A stretch of 41,318 nucleotides of DNA from Planctomycetota bacterium (GCA_024278695.1 JAJRSR010000005.1:1-41318); one strand, 5' to 3'; positions 27,884 through 37,982 are shown, counted from the first letter of the stretch. The notes: generated from the letters alone by a model not told the origin. Numbers and translations are program-made.

Positions 27884-29344
27884 TCAAGACGCTTCGGCAT
27901 CTTTCTGTTTATCCGGCTCCGCCGGCGCTACCGGCGGCGGCTGAACCACCTCCGGGCTATCCGTCGTCACGGCGTCGGCCACAGTCTGCGACGGTGTTGC
28001 TGCGGACGGCTGCGCAGCATTCGGCTCCGGCGGCTCCGGCACGTCCTCAAACTCGCGAAGGATCGCCAGCTCCTCATCGCTCGTGAGCGACGATTCCATT
28101 TCCGTCTCAAGCGTGGCCACCATATCCACGTCCGCCTTGAGGCTTTCCAGCATCTCCTCCGCCTTGACCGCGTTCTCCGTCAACTCCGCCGTGTCCGGGA
28201 GCTTGGCCATCGTGCCCTGCTGGATCAACGTCAAGTTATGGATGTCCGTGCTGAGCACGTTGATCTGCTGATTGAGCATGGCCGCAACGGTGTTCTGCCG
28301 CGCCACGTCCTTACGCACCTGGTTGAGCTGCGCCGCGATCCGCCGCTTGGGTACGGAAGAGGTCGCCTTCTTGCCCTGCTCGAAGAGTGCCGCCTCCTTC
28401 TCCTCAAATTTGCCGATGTCTTCGTAGATGCGATCTCGACGCTGGCTCAACGCCGCACGGCGCTCGGCAAGCAAGTTGATCTTCGCAACCTCATCGCCCT
28501 CACCGGATAACATCTGACGGATGCGGTCGATCATATTCATGGAACGTCTCTCCTCGGTCGTCGTCATCGCGCCGCGAAACAGCAAGGTCTCACCGTGCGT
28601 CTTCGCCAGCCTTAGCTCGGGCTCGGCATCTGCGACCGCCTCAAAACCCTGCCGCACGACATCTTCCGGCAGACCGGACTTCCGAGCAACCGCCGAGACC
28701 GACAAACCGCCCGTGAGCAGGTCCGCGCTGCTTTCTTCGATATACTTCTGCACGCGGGCCACCTTTTGCTCGGCATTTTCCGGGTCAAAGATCTTCAAAA
28801 CTCTCGGGTCCGCACCCTCACCGGCCTGCGAGACGCGCCAACCCCCCACGCCGTACGGCTCCACCAGCACGACCGTCACATTCGCCATCTCGATACGCCC
28901 CTCGCGGGCGTCATCCGTAAACCCGCTGGGACTGCACACACCAATAATCTGCGGCGTCTTCGCGTCACCCACCAACTGCCGAACGTGATCGACCAGCTCA
29001 CCCAGACCAACCGGCGGTGCGGGTTCCGTCGAGGACTTCGCATAGTGGCTCAACGGCGACAACACCGACGCGATCGCCACACCCGTGCGGCGCTTCCAAA
29101 ACAACAACCGCCGTTCAAACCCGGTGAGGCGCAGCCGACGGTTAGCCGGCAGCGTCTTGAGCAACTCACGGTCCGGACGGCGGTTGGAAGCCAGCAGCGC
29201 GCGCGGCCGATCGCAATCATCCACACGCACAGTCTGCCACGTCGAACCGCGAAAATGCGTCCCCTTGGCCGCCTCGAAATTCGTCTCTAACGCAGAGAGA
29301 AATTCGGTCTCATATTGAAACGCCTTTTCGGCACTTACGGTCAT
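27884..29344 (-). CDS. Multidomain protein: uncharacterised N-terminal domain + winged-helix + ESCRT-III/Snf7-like C-terminal coiled coil
   Basis: 486 aa; wHTH-like ADLLTGGLSVSAVARKSGLPEDVVRQGFEAVADAEPELRLAKTHGETLLFRG (~28571-28729); helical Snf7-like region AERRAALSQRRDRIYEDIGKFEEKEAALFEQG... (~28055-28492); Pro-rich tail. Confidence 0.6.
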   Translation of the reverse strand: MTVSAEKAFQYETEFLSALETNFEAAKGTHFRGSTWQTVRVDDCDRPRALLASNRRPDRELLKTLPANRRLRLTGFERRLLFWKRRTGVAIASVLSPLSHYAKSSTEPAPPVGLGELVDHVRQLVGDAKTPQIIGVCSPSGFTDDAREGRIEMANVTVVLVEPYGVGGWRVSQAGEGADPRVLKIFDPENAEQKVARVQKYIEESSADLLTGGLSVSAVARKSGLPEDVVRQGFEAVADAEPELRLAKTHGETLLFRGAMTTTEERRSMNMIDRIRQMLSGEGDEVAKINLLAERRAALSQRRDRIYEDIGKFEEKEAALFEQGKKATSSVPKRRIAAQLNQVRKDVARQNTVAAMLNQQINVLSTDIHNLTLIQQGTMAKLPDTAELTENAVKAEEMLESLKADVDMVATLETEMESSLTSDEELAILREFEDVPEPPEPNAAQPSAATPSQTVADAVTTDSPEVVQPPPVAPAEPDKQKDAEAS

Positions 29345-29364
29345 CGTCTGATACGACCTTTCCT

Positions 29365-29652
29365 CTAGTCAACGTCGATCAACTTCTCACCACATTGGCT
29401 GCAATAGCTCGCGGGTCGGTGCTCTACGTGTCGGCACCGCCGGCTCGGGCATACGCGGGGCGTCCTTTCGCCCATCGGCGTCGCCGCTGGCACCGCCTCC
29501 GCGCTCCGCCGTTTCATGCCGCGCGGCATGAGCACCCGCAGGACACTTTTACGCGTCGAGGCCAATGCTTGGCACACGACATAGATAATCCCAAAGAAAA
29601 ACGCGGCCACACCAACGACGAACAGACACAAGATGATCAGAATGTTTGACAT
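29365..29652 (-). CDS. Small TM protein with C-terminal zinc ribbon
   Basis: 95 aa: N-terminal TM (ILIILCLFVVGVAAFFFGIIYVVC), C-terminal CPSRRC..YCSQCGEKL. Confidence 0.7.
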   Translation of the reverse strand: MSNILIILCLFVVGVAAFFFGIIYVVCQALASTRKSVLRVLMPRGMKRRSAEAVPAATPMGERTPRVCPSRRCRHVEHRPASYCSQCGEKLIDVD

Positions 29653-29677
29653 TCACGCCGCTATGAACCCACAATAA

Positions 29678-30721
29678 TCACGACATCACCGTCAAGCTCT
29701 TACCGCACTTGATACAATAACGATCGCCAAGCTGTACGAAATCGCCGCAATGCCGGCACTTCGGTGCCTGCGCCACCAACTGATGCCCGCAGCCGATGCA
29801 AAAATTATCCACCCGCGACACAACCGCCCGACACGCCGGGCATGTCACGCCCGCCGCATCAGCCCGAACCGCGCCGACTGGCAGCGGTGGTGGGTCCACG
29901 ACAGCACCATCCCGATGCAGCGACGCCAGCATTTCCTGCGCCGAGGCGTACCGCCGATCACGCCGGGCATAGCATCCCTGAAACACCTCATCCAAGTGCG
30001 GCGGCGCATCCACCCGCAACGCGGTCGGCACCTCACTCCCGTGCGGACGCTTGCCCGTTAGCATTTCAAACAGCACAATCCCGCACGCGTACAAATCAGA
30101 TGACGCATCGACGTCGGCCCCCTCCTTGTGCTCCGGGGCCATGTACGCCAGCGTACCCGCGATGCGATGTTCCGCATCACCTTCCAAACTCCCGCTCTGC
30201 ATGATGGACTCGGTCGTCGCGCGTCCGACCTTACCCAGCCCGAAGTCCGTCACCCGGACCGCTTGTTCCGTGATCGACGCCAGTTCCGCCAACGGGTGCG
30301 CCAGTAAGATGTTCGCGGGCTTAATGTCTCGATGAATCAGACCCTGCTCGTGTGACGCGGCCAACGCACCGAGCACGCCACGCATCACCGCGACGGCCGC
30401 CGATATCGGAAACGAGTCCGCATAGTGATCGATCGCCTCGCGAAGCGACGGGCCTTCCACGCACTCCATCACCATGTACGGCGGCTCACCGTAGGGATCG
30501 AGATCAATCACCCGAACGATGTTCGGATGCTTCAGCCCATGAACTACGACGCCTTCACGCTGCAAGTGACGCACATACTGCGAATCCATCGGCACCTTAA
30601 TCGCGACGATATCGCCCAGCACATGGTGGCGCGCACGCCACACCTCCGCGAAGCTGCCCGTACCCAGGCAGCGATCGAGCAGGTAATTGTTGATTCGGTC
30701 GCCTTGTTTAAGCATCGACAT
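29678..30721 (-). CDS. Ser/Thr protein kinase (Hanks type) with C-terminal double zinc ribbon
   Basis: VAIKVPMD, HRDIKPANILL, VTDFGLGK, AYMAPEHKEG; C-terminal CPACRAVVSRVDNFCIGCG..CRHCGDFVQLGDRYCIKCG. Start at MSMLKQGDRINNYLLDRCLG. Confidence 0.9.
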   Translation of the reverse strand: MSMLKQGDRINNYLLDRCLGTGSFAEVWRARHHVLGDIVAIKVPMDSQYVRHLQREGVVVHGLKHPNIVRVIDLDPYGEPPYMVMECVEGPSLREAIDHYADSFPISAAVAVMRGVLGALAASHEQGLIHRDIKPANILLAHPLAELASITEQAVRVTDFGLGKVGRATTESIMQSGSLEGDAEHRIAGTLAYMAPEHKEGADVDASSDLYACGIVLFEMLTGKRPHGSEVPTALRVDAPPHLDEVFQGCYARRDRRYASAQEMLASLHRDGAVVDPPPLPVGAVRADAAGVTCPACRAVVSRVDNFCIGCGHQLVAQAPKCRHCGDFVQLGDRYCIKCGKSLTVMS

Positions 30722-30775
30722 TCCAAAACTCTTTGGCGGCACCGCCCGTGGCCGAACGTTGTCCAAAACCTTAGG

Positions 30776-31180
30776 CTAGAAATCCTCCGCACGTTCCGCC
30801 AGGTATTCGCACACCTTGAAATTATAGACGGCGGCCGACAGGAATCCAAGAAACAACACCATCCACGTCAGCGTGCCCAGCCCGCCGACACCGCCGATCA
30901 AGAAAACCGCGAGCAACACGTCCGCCACCACATACCCGCCCAGCATCATCGCGGCCGCCCCGTTGGAATCCTTCGCCATGACCCAAGTCGTCACGAAAAA
31001 GGTCGCCCACGGAAGCATGGCCACCACACCGAGCCAAACTGTTGCATATTTGACCGCATGCCAAACCGTCCGCAAATCATCCGGATTCCGGTAGCACCAG
31101 TACCCACCGCCCAACAGCGCCGCAACGAGAATCGCCGTGACCACCTTACCACCGATGTAACCTCCGGCCGTCGTCAACAT
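30776..31180 (-). CDS. Small polytopic membrane protein of unknown function
   Basis: 134 aa, about four hydrophobic segments; 54 nt upstream of the kinase gene on the same strand. Confidence 0.65.
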   Translation of the reverse strand: MLTTAGGYIGGKVVTAILVAALLGGGYWCYRNPDDLRTVWHAVKYATVWLGVVAMLPWATFFVTTWVMAKDSNGAAAMMLGGYVVADVLLAVFLIGGVGGLGTLTWMVLFLGFLSAAVYNFKVCEYLAERAEDF

Positions 31181-31351
31181 ATCAAGCTCTCACCAACTCG
31201 AACCCTGGGCGGGCACCCCAGCCGATACCAACCGGACCGCCACCTGTAGTAATCTACCCGCGAACCACCCGTCGGGCGATGATAAACCGCTCCCACGATT
31301 GTAATTCGTGACTTTTATCGTTTTATCTGTACGAAATCGCCACGAAATGGC

Positions 31352-32788
31352 TTAGCTGGCGGATGTGCTCGTGGATTCGTTCGCGACGACAATCCGGTTT
31401 TTCCCGGCTGCCTTCGCTTGGTACAAGGCGCGGTCGGCCGCCCGCATCAGTGCGTCGGCCGAATCCACATCGACGGCGTGCAAGCTGGCGAGCCCGACAC
31501 TCATCCCCACCTTGACGCCGGGATACCCTTCCTGAAGGTCAACCGCGAACTGCTCGACGATTCGCTCGGCGAGTACGGCAGCACGGTCTCCATCGGTCTG
31601 AGGCAGGAGGACGATAAACTCATCACCGCCATACCTTGCGGCCACATCGGCGGTCCTTAATTGAGCCTTGATCGTCTGAGCCACGAGGATCAACAATTCA
31701 TCACCAACCTGATGCCCAAACTCATCATTGGCCGACTTGAACTCGTCGAGATCAATCATGATGCACGACAAATCAGACTGGTAACGATTGGCCTCGGCAA
31801 AGGAACGCTCCACGACCTCGCTAAAATGCCGTCGATTGTAAAGCCCCGTCAGCGGCTCACGAGACGCCAACTCTCGAAGCTGATGCGTACGAAAGGCCAC
31901 ACGATCTTCCAGTTCCGCGTTGAGACGTACCAGCCGATCGTGCGTCTGCTGGTGCTGATCGGCCATGTAGTTAAACGCATTCGACAACCGACCGATCTCA
32001 TCGCTCCGCCTGACGGGCGCACGAACGTCGAGCCCACCCCGTGAAAAACGCCGCATCAAATCCGCAAGACCATCCAACGGGCTGATAATCTGCCGGATTA
32101 GCAAAAAACCAAGCGGTATCGCAAGAACCATCGCTACGAGTCCCACGCCCACGAGAATATCAAGACGGCTCGACAACGACTGATTCCAGACGTCGCCGAT
32201 CACACCCGTGCGAACGTAACCCAAAAGCTCCATGTCACCGTCGTCGGACCGATGCGTGACCGGATAGGTAACGTCCAGGAGGACGCGACTCGCATCAACC
32301 GCGGTGACATAGGCCGGTCGCCCGGGAACCGGAAGCCGACCCTCAGCCGGCAAGTTCAACACCGACGACACTTTACCTTTCCCGTTCGACGCCTGAGCCA
32401 CACGCCGACCGCCAGGGTCGGTAATCACCACATACTGCAACGGCGAACCGTTTGCAGCGGCGTCCACCAAATCCTCCAGCGCGGGTAAATCGTCCTCCAA
32501 CATCGACCGTTCGACAGACTTGGCCAGTAGACTCGCAGCGTTAATCAGTTGAACGTCCTGCTCGTTCCTGGAGGCTTTTCGCGTGGTATCAAGCAGGTAG
32601 GTGGCAACACCGCCTGTCACACACAGCGTCATCCCCACAACGAGCAGCGTGGCCTTGACCTGCAAGCTGCACAACATGGTGATCACCGCGCGCCGACGCC
32701 GGTAACGTTCCCAAGAATTCGTTTTCACCGAATCACCCAAACCGCCCCCAGTTCCTCTCAGGTCCAGTGCGCGCCATGCCAGAAACAC
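31352..32788 (-). CDS. Membrane GGDEF diguanylate cyclase with HAMP domain
   Basis: RYGGDEFIVLLPQ; HAMP-like LIRQIISPLDGLADLMRRFSRGGLDVRAPVRRSDEIGRLSNAFNYM; two TM segments flanking an extracytoplasmic region. Start uncertain (an internal Met lies at 32677). Confidence 0.88.
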   Translation of the reverse strand: MFLAWRALDLRGTGGGLGDSVKTNSWERYRRRRAVITMLCSLQVKATLLVVGMTLCVTGGVATYLLDTTRKASRNEQDVQLINAASLLAKSVERSMLEDDLPALEDLVDAAANGSPLQYVVITDPGGRRVAQASNGKGKVSSVLNLPAEGRLPVPGRPAYVTAVDASRVLLDVTYPVTHRSDDGDMELLGYVRTGVIGDVWNQSLSSRLDILVGVGLVAMVLAIPLGFLLIRQIISPLDGLADLMRRFSRGGLDVRAPVRRSDEIGRLSNAFNYMADQHQQTHDRLVRLNAELEDRVAFRTHQLRELASREPLTGLYNRRHFSEVVERSFAEANRYQSDLSCIMIDLDEFKSANDEFGHQVGDELLILVAQTIKAQLRTADVAARYGGDEFIVLLPQTDGDRAAVLAERIVEQFAVDLQEGYPGVKVGMSVGLASLHAVDVDSADALMRAADRALYQAKAAGKNRIVVANESTSTSAS

Positions 32789-33098
32789 GACGCACCTAGT
32801 ACTGTCTCCAATAAGGTCGTTCAGCTTCTTACCCCCTCCCTTGGCAAGGGAAAAAGAAAGAGCGTCAATCTTGTTGATAACGGCACTAGCTGAGAGAATA
32901 TCGACGGCTGGCTGATGCGACTCAATAAGCCGCTATCGGACGAAAATTACAGACAGGGGAAACAATGAGGCCCAGAAGCCAAACCAACCCCGCGCATAGA
33001 CCGATAACCCAGGCGTTGGTCCTGCCGGCCATGGAGTAAGATGTGAAACGAGATGCGGCTAGCGCCAGTGGAGCCGAACGAGCGTCGTCACCGAGCGG

Positions 33099-34109
33099 CT
33101 ATTCGGAAGCGTGAGCCGGAGCGTTGTCGGCCGCCTGATGGGCTCGCTGGCGCAGCATATCCAGCGCTTCGCGAACTTCGGTGGCCATGCGCGTATTCGG
33201 AAAATCACGAATGATTTCCAACCCAACCGTCAAGGCATCCTGCCAACGACGCTCGGTAACTGCAAAACGGAATTGAATGCCAAGCTGCAACAGCTTTTCC
33301 TTGAACACCGTACGCGCGGTATTCTGAAGCTCCTCTGCCTCAGCGGGCGAAAGGTATTGGTCCAACTCTTTCAACACGTCAATCGCGAGATCCGTATCGG
33401 TTCGGCGTACCGCGTCATCCCACGCGAGCTTGAGCTCCTGCTTGTGCTGCTCCTGCAAAGCGTTCATACGGTCCTGAAGATTCTGCACGCGTGAATCACC
33501 GGGCAAAGCCGTGAGCAAACGGTCGATCTCTGCCTGAGCCCGAGCCCAGTCGTGCGACTCGAAATGACTATCAATCATCTCAATCGCTTCAGTCAAGCGG
33601 GCCTGGATACGCGCCTCGCGCGCATCGTCAATTTCCTCACGAATGCCCGCGCCTTCTTCATTGAAGCCGAACCGCCGCTCCATCTCATCAACCAAGTTCA
33701 GGGCAGCATCCCAACGCTCGCCACGGACATTGTTCCGGATCGTATCGCGTAACGCGTCGAGTTCCTCATCCCGCCGGGCCAAAGACTTGGCAGCGTCTGA
33801 AATCCGAGTGTTTTGCGCGATCGCCTCGAGCGCTTTGTGCTGGGCCGTGAGCACACCCTGCAAATCGCGTATCTCGCCAAGCTGCCGGTTGACGGTAGAT
33901 TCCACCTTCAACAACAGCGGCACGAAAGTCAGCACCACCACAGCGGCAAACGCCAAGAAGCCGCCGGCCACGATCATCCAGGTACCACCCGAATCACCGT
34001 ATCCGGAAAGCCCAAGCACCACGAGCGCCAACGAACCCAGCATGGCCAACACACACGCCGCGTTCTGAAGCCAACGCACTCTAGAGAATCTTGTTATAGG
34101 CTCCGCCAT
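33099..34109 (-). CDS. Membrane protein with long coiled-coil/TPR-like C-terminus
   Basis: Two N-terminal TM helices (VLAMLGSLALVVLGLSGY, MIVAGGFLAFAAVVVLTFVPLLL) then extended helical region. Confidence 0.6.
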   Translation of the reverse strand: MAEPITRFSRVRWLQNAACVLAMLGSLALVVLGLSGYGDSGGTWMIVAGGFLAFAAVVVLTFVPLLLKVESTVNRQLGEIRDLQGVLTAQHKALEAIAQNTRISDAAKSLARRDEELDALRDTIRNNVRGERWDAALNLVDEMERRFGFNEEGAGIREEIDDAREARIQARLTEAIEMIDSHFESHDWARAQAEIDRLLTALPGDSRVQNLQDRMNALQEQHKQELKLAWDDAVRRTDTDLAIDVLKELDQYLSPAEAEELQNTARTVFKEKLLQLGIQFRFAVTERRWQDALTVGLEIIRDFPNTRMATEVREALDMLRQRAHQAADNAPAHASE

Positions 34110-34197
34110 GACTGACCATCCATTTGATGCGAAACTCCCAGGACCGCCGCAGCAATCCGACCGATCACACTACCCAACAGTCTAACCGGATTCCGGG

Positions 34198-34434
34198 TCA
34201 GTTTCGAACCACAAATTCGCGACCACCCGCACCGGAGCCCACCGCCTGAATCACAACTGGCTCCTCAGACTCGGAAGCCTCACGTAACAACCGATCACGC
34301 TCTTTCCTGGCCTTAGCGTTCTTCGCCGAAAGACCCTGCTCCGTTCGTTCGACCTCGTAAGCGACGATCCGCAAGAAGGACAACGCGCCCAAGCCACAAA
34401 CGCCACCCCAACCTGCCACTTTCCAGCTACCCAT
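34198..34434 (-). CDS. Small hypothetical protein with N-terminal hydrophobic segment
   Basis: 78 aa MGSWKVAGWGGVCGLGALSFLRIVAYEVERTEQ...; same strand, upstream of the coiled-coil membrane protein. Confidence 0.4.
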   Translation of the reverse strand: MGSWKVAGWGGVCGLGALSFLRIVAYEVERTEQGLSAKNAKARKERDRLLREASESEEPVVIQAVGSGAGGREFVVRN

Positions 34435-34668
34435 GATACGCCCCAATCAAGTGTCCCAGAGCCTTATCGGCATAATTATGGGTCACGGCAACCCCACTAG
34501 CTGGAATCTCAATCATGGAAGATTATCGGACTATGGCTGCCTCAATGCAACGCAGCTTGAAGTACTAGCGAAATTTGGGCGATCTTGGAACAATGGGCGA
34601 TCAGGTGGCGGAGCGATCCCAAGCCGTGGCCACACCATCTCAGCGTATGACTACATCCCAGCGCATGA

Positions 34669-35586
34669 CTACGCGTTACGGTAGGCGATGAAGTCAGCGA
34701 TAAGCTGCTTCGTAATCGGGCCGGGTTTGCCATCACCAACGACGCGCTTCTCGACCTCCGTGATCGGGATCACCTCGGCCGCTGTGCCGGTCGCGAAGCA
34801 CTCATCCGCAATATACAAATCGTGCCGAACGATCGACTTCTCCGAAACCGCGATGCCGCGTTTTTCGGCGAGTTCCATCACAAGCTTGCGCGTGATACCG
34901 TCGAGAATCCCCTCGCAGGTTGGCGGCGTGACGATCTTCCCGTCCATGACAAGAAAAATGTTGTCTCCGGTACACTCGGCCACATTCCCCTGTGCGGTCA
35001 ACATGATTGCCTCGTCGGCTCCCGCGTCACGCGCCTCTAGCTTGGCCATCACGTTGTTCAAGTAGTTGAGTGATTTCACCCGCGGGCTGGTGCTGTTCGG
35101 ATGGTTGCGTGTGATACTTGATACGATGCAATGCAAACCGCGTTCATAAGCCTCTGGCGGGTAGAGCGCAATCTTGTCGGCAATGACGATCACCATCGGA
35201 CATGCCGTGTGCGCAATCGAAATCCCAAGCGAACCGACGCCGCGTGTCACAATCAAACGAATATAACCATCGGCATCAATGCCATTCGCGGCCATGGTCT
35301 CATGCATGGCGTTGGCCACTTCATCCGGCGTCATGGGGATTTCAAGCCTCAGCGCCTTGGCCGACTCGTAGATGCGCTTGATATGCTCTGCCTCTTTGAA
35401 GATCTTGCCGTTGTAAATACGGATGCCTTCAAAGACGCCATCACCATAAAGCAGCGCATGGTCGAACACGCTCACACGGGCTTCCGCAGCCGAAGCAAGT
35501 TCAGTACCCATCCAGATTTTCAGATCGGCGCGAGGCTCAAACGGGTTTTGCGACATCTTCTGTACCTCTGTTGCGGTCGTTGTCAT
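34669..35586 (-). CDS. ilvE: Branched-chain-amino-acid aminotransferase (class IV)
   Basis: IWMGTELASAAEARVSVFDHALLYGDGVFEGIRIYNGKIF; SLNYLNNVMAKLEA; ECTGDNIFLV; DECFATGTAAEVIPITEVEKR. Start at MTTTATE. Confidence 0.93.
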   Translation of the reverse strand: MTTTATEVQKMSQNPFEPRADLKIWMGTELASAAEARVSVFDHALLYGDGVFEGIRIYNGKIFKEAEHIKRIYESAKALRLEIPMTPDEVANAMHETMAANGIDADGYIRLIVTRGVGSLGISIAHTACPMVIVIADKIALYPPEAYERGLHCIVSSITRNHPNSTSPRVKSLNYLNNVMAKLEARDAGADEAIMLTAQGNVAECTGDNIFLVMDGKIVTPPTCEGILDGITRKLVMELAEKRGIAVSEKSIVRHDLYIADECFATGTAAEVIPITEVEKRVVGDGKPGPITKQLIADFIAYRNA

Positions 35587-35673
35587 ATGCTGACCTCCCT
35601 TGCCTGCGAGCGCACCACCTGCGAACGCACTTACCAAGAACGTAACCTACTGCTCTGAAAATCTGAGACACCG

Positions 35674-36387
<714 letters not shown>

Positions 36388-36395
36388 GTTGGTTT

Positions 36396-37982
36396 CTACT
36401 CGTAACGGAGTGCCTTCACCGGCCACACCCGCGCCGCCAAGATGGCCGGAACCAAAGAACCCACCATCGACGCAACGATCGCCATCACCCCGACCCACAC
36501 CGCATCGGCCTGCTTCACGACCTCGGGGATCTTATCAAACGAGTAAACATCCGGACTCCAAATCCGAAGCTGCGGGTTGAGCTGCGCGAGAAGGTCCTGA
36601 ATGTCATTCACATTCCACACAAACAGGCAGCCAAGAAAAACGCCAAGAATAGCACCGACAATACCCACAGCACCCGCGTATGCTACGAACAACGCGGCCA
36701 CCCCCCTCGCACTACCACCGAGCGCCTTAACGATGCCGATGTCGCGCGTCTTCTTTTCCACGATCATGTAAAAGATACAACCGACCAAGACAACCGCCAC
36801 CATACTAATCAAGCCAAACAGCGACGTAACAAGCACCTTTTCCTTTTCCACGGCCGCGATGAAATCACGTTGCAAGTCCTCCCAGGTGGACACACGCACC
36901 GAACCCAAGAGACGAATATCATACGCGTCCAACACGCCGGCGTTTAACACCAAGAACTCCATCCACGCAGCCTGAATCGCGGCCTTCCCCTCATTCAAAC
37001 CCACACCCTCTTTCAGCTTGATCAGAAGCTGGTTCGTGCGGGCTCTTGTCATCGTACCGTCCATTCGTTCTTGCGGGTCCATAGCGAGCTTGTGCTGCAA
37101 TGTCTGGAAGTCAACGTACATCTGAAGACTATCCACCTCGAAAATACCGGTGTGGGAGTCATCAGAATAACGCATCAAAAGCTTCACCGGCGGCTCACCA
37201 CCAACGTTACCCGTGGTACTCAGCGGCATCAGCGTAACCGCGACGGTGGCACCACGCGCCAAGTGCCGACTAAAACGACCGTCCGCATTACGGTAAAACA
37301 CAAGGTCACAGCCAAGAATCGCACCGGGCAGCGCCTTGTTGCGGTAGCCCGGCTCGCCAAGACCTTCCGCGAACATGCGCTCACTCGAATAGCCGTCGGT
37401 TAGCGGATACGCCACGGTCACATAGGGGAGCTCATCGAATGTTTCGATCGCCTTCGGATTGGTCTCGGCGGCGCGCCACTGACGGTTGGCTTCTTCCAGT
37501 TCCTTGGGCAATTCGAGCTTGCCGGATGCGGTATGACCGGCCACCGGTATCTGCTGCTTTTCCAGGCTCGTCGTACCGGGGTAGTAGCGTTCGTAGTGAA
37601 GCCCCTCGCCGAACTCAGTCACGCGCGCGTAGTCGTCGAGGCAAATTCCCATGATTCGCGTCGGGACGGTCTGGGTCGTGGCCGGGACGCGGAACACGCC
37701 GTAGCTGTTGATCGCAGGCGTCGATAGCGCCACCGTATCGGGAAGTTCTTTTAACAGATAATCCGTGAACTCCTGGTACATCGGAAAGCCCTGCAACGTG
37801 GCGTTGGCCATGACGATGTCGCCGAACAACCCCTTGGACCGCGTGCGCACGGAATCCAGGAAACCGCCCATCACGCTAAGCACCACGAGCACCATCGCCA
37901 CGCACAACGAAACCGCAGCCACGCCGAAAAAGGCAATCAGCTTCGTGTGCAGGTAGCGCCAGGCTAAAAACCACTTATACAT
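36396..37982 (-). CDS. LolC/LolE-like ABC transporter permease (FtsX/MacB type)
   Basis: MYKWFLAWRYLHTKLIAFFGVAAVSLCVAMVLVVLSVMGGF; EKKTRDIGIVKALGGSARGVAALFVAYAGAVGIVGAILG; C-terminal LAARVWPVKALRYE. Confidence 0.88.
   Translation of the reverse strand: MYKWFLAWRYLHTKLIAFFGVAAVSLCVAMVLVVLSVMGGFLDSVRTRSKGLFGDIVMANATLQGFPMYQEFTDYLLKELPDTVALSTPAINSYGVFRVPATTQTVPTRIMGICLDDYARVTEFGEGLHYERYYPGTTSLEKQQIPVAGHTASGKLELPKELEEANRQWRAAETNPKAIETFDELPYVTVAYPLTDGYSSERMFAEGLGEPGYRNKALPGAILGCDLVFYRNADGRFSRHLARGATVAVTLMPLSTTGNVGGEPPVKLLMRYSDDSHTGIFEVDSLQMYVDFQTLQHKLAMDPQERMDGTMTRARTNQLLIKLKEGVGLNEGKAAIQAAWMEFLVLNAGVLDAYDIRLLGSVRVSTWEDLQRDFIAAVEKEKVLVTSLFGLISMVAVVLVGCIFYMIVEKKTRDIGIVKALGGSARGVAALFVAYAGAVGIVGAILGVFLGCLFVWNVNDIQDLLAQLNPQLRIWSPDVYSFDKIPEVVKQADAVWVGVMAIVASMVGSLVPAILAARVWPVKALRYE

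Noticed and set aside
27039-27944. 301-aa plus-strand ORF over pspC and the second Snf7-like gene
   Set aside because: Runs through the palindromic repeat and antisense to two supported genes; low-complexity translation.
32789-33098. Possible c-di-GMP riboswitch upstream of the GGDEF gene
   Set aside because: No GEMM-like conserved core identified by eye.
34639-34674. 18-nt imperfect tandem repeat (ctcagcgtatgactacat / cccagcgcatgactacgc) at the ilvE 3' end
   Set aside because: Only two units with several mismatches, and it overlaps the ilvE stop; too weak to support a function.
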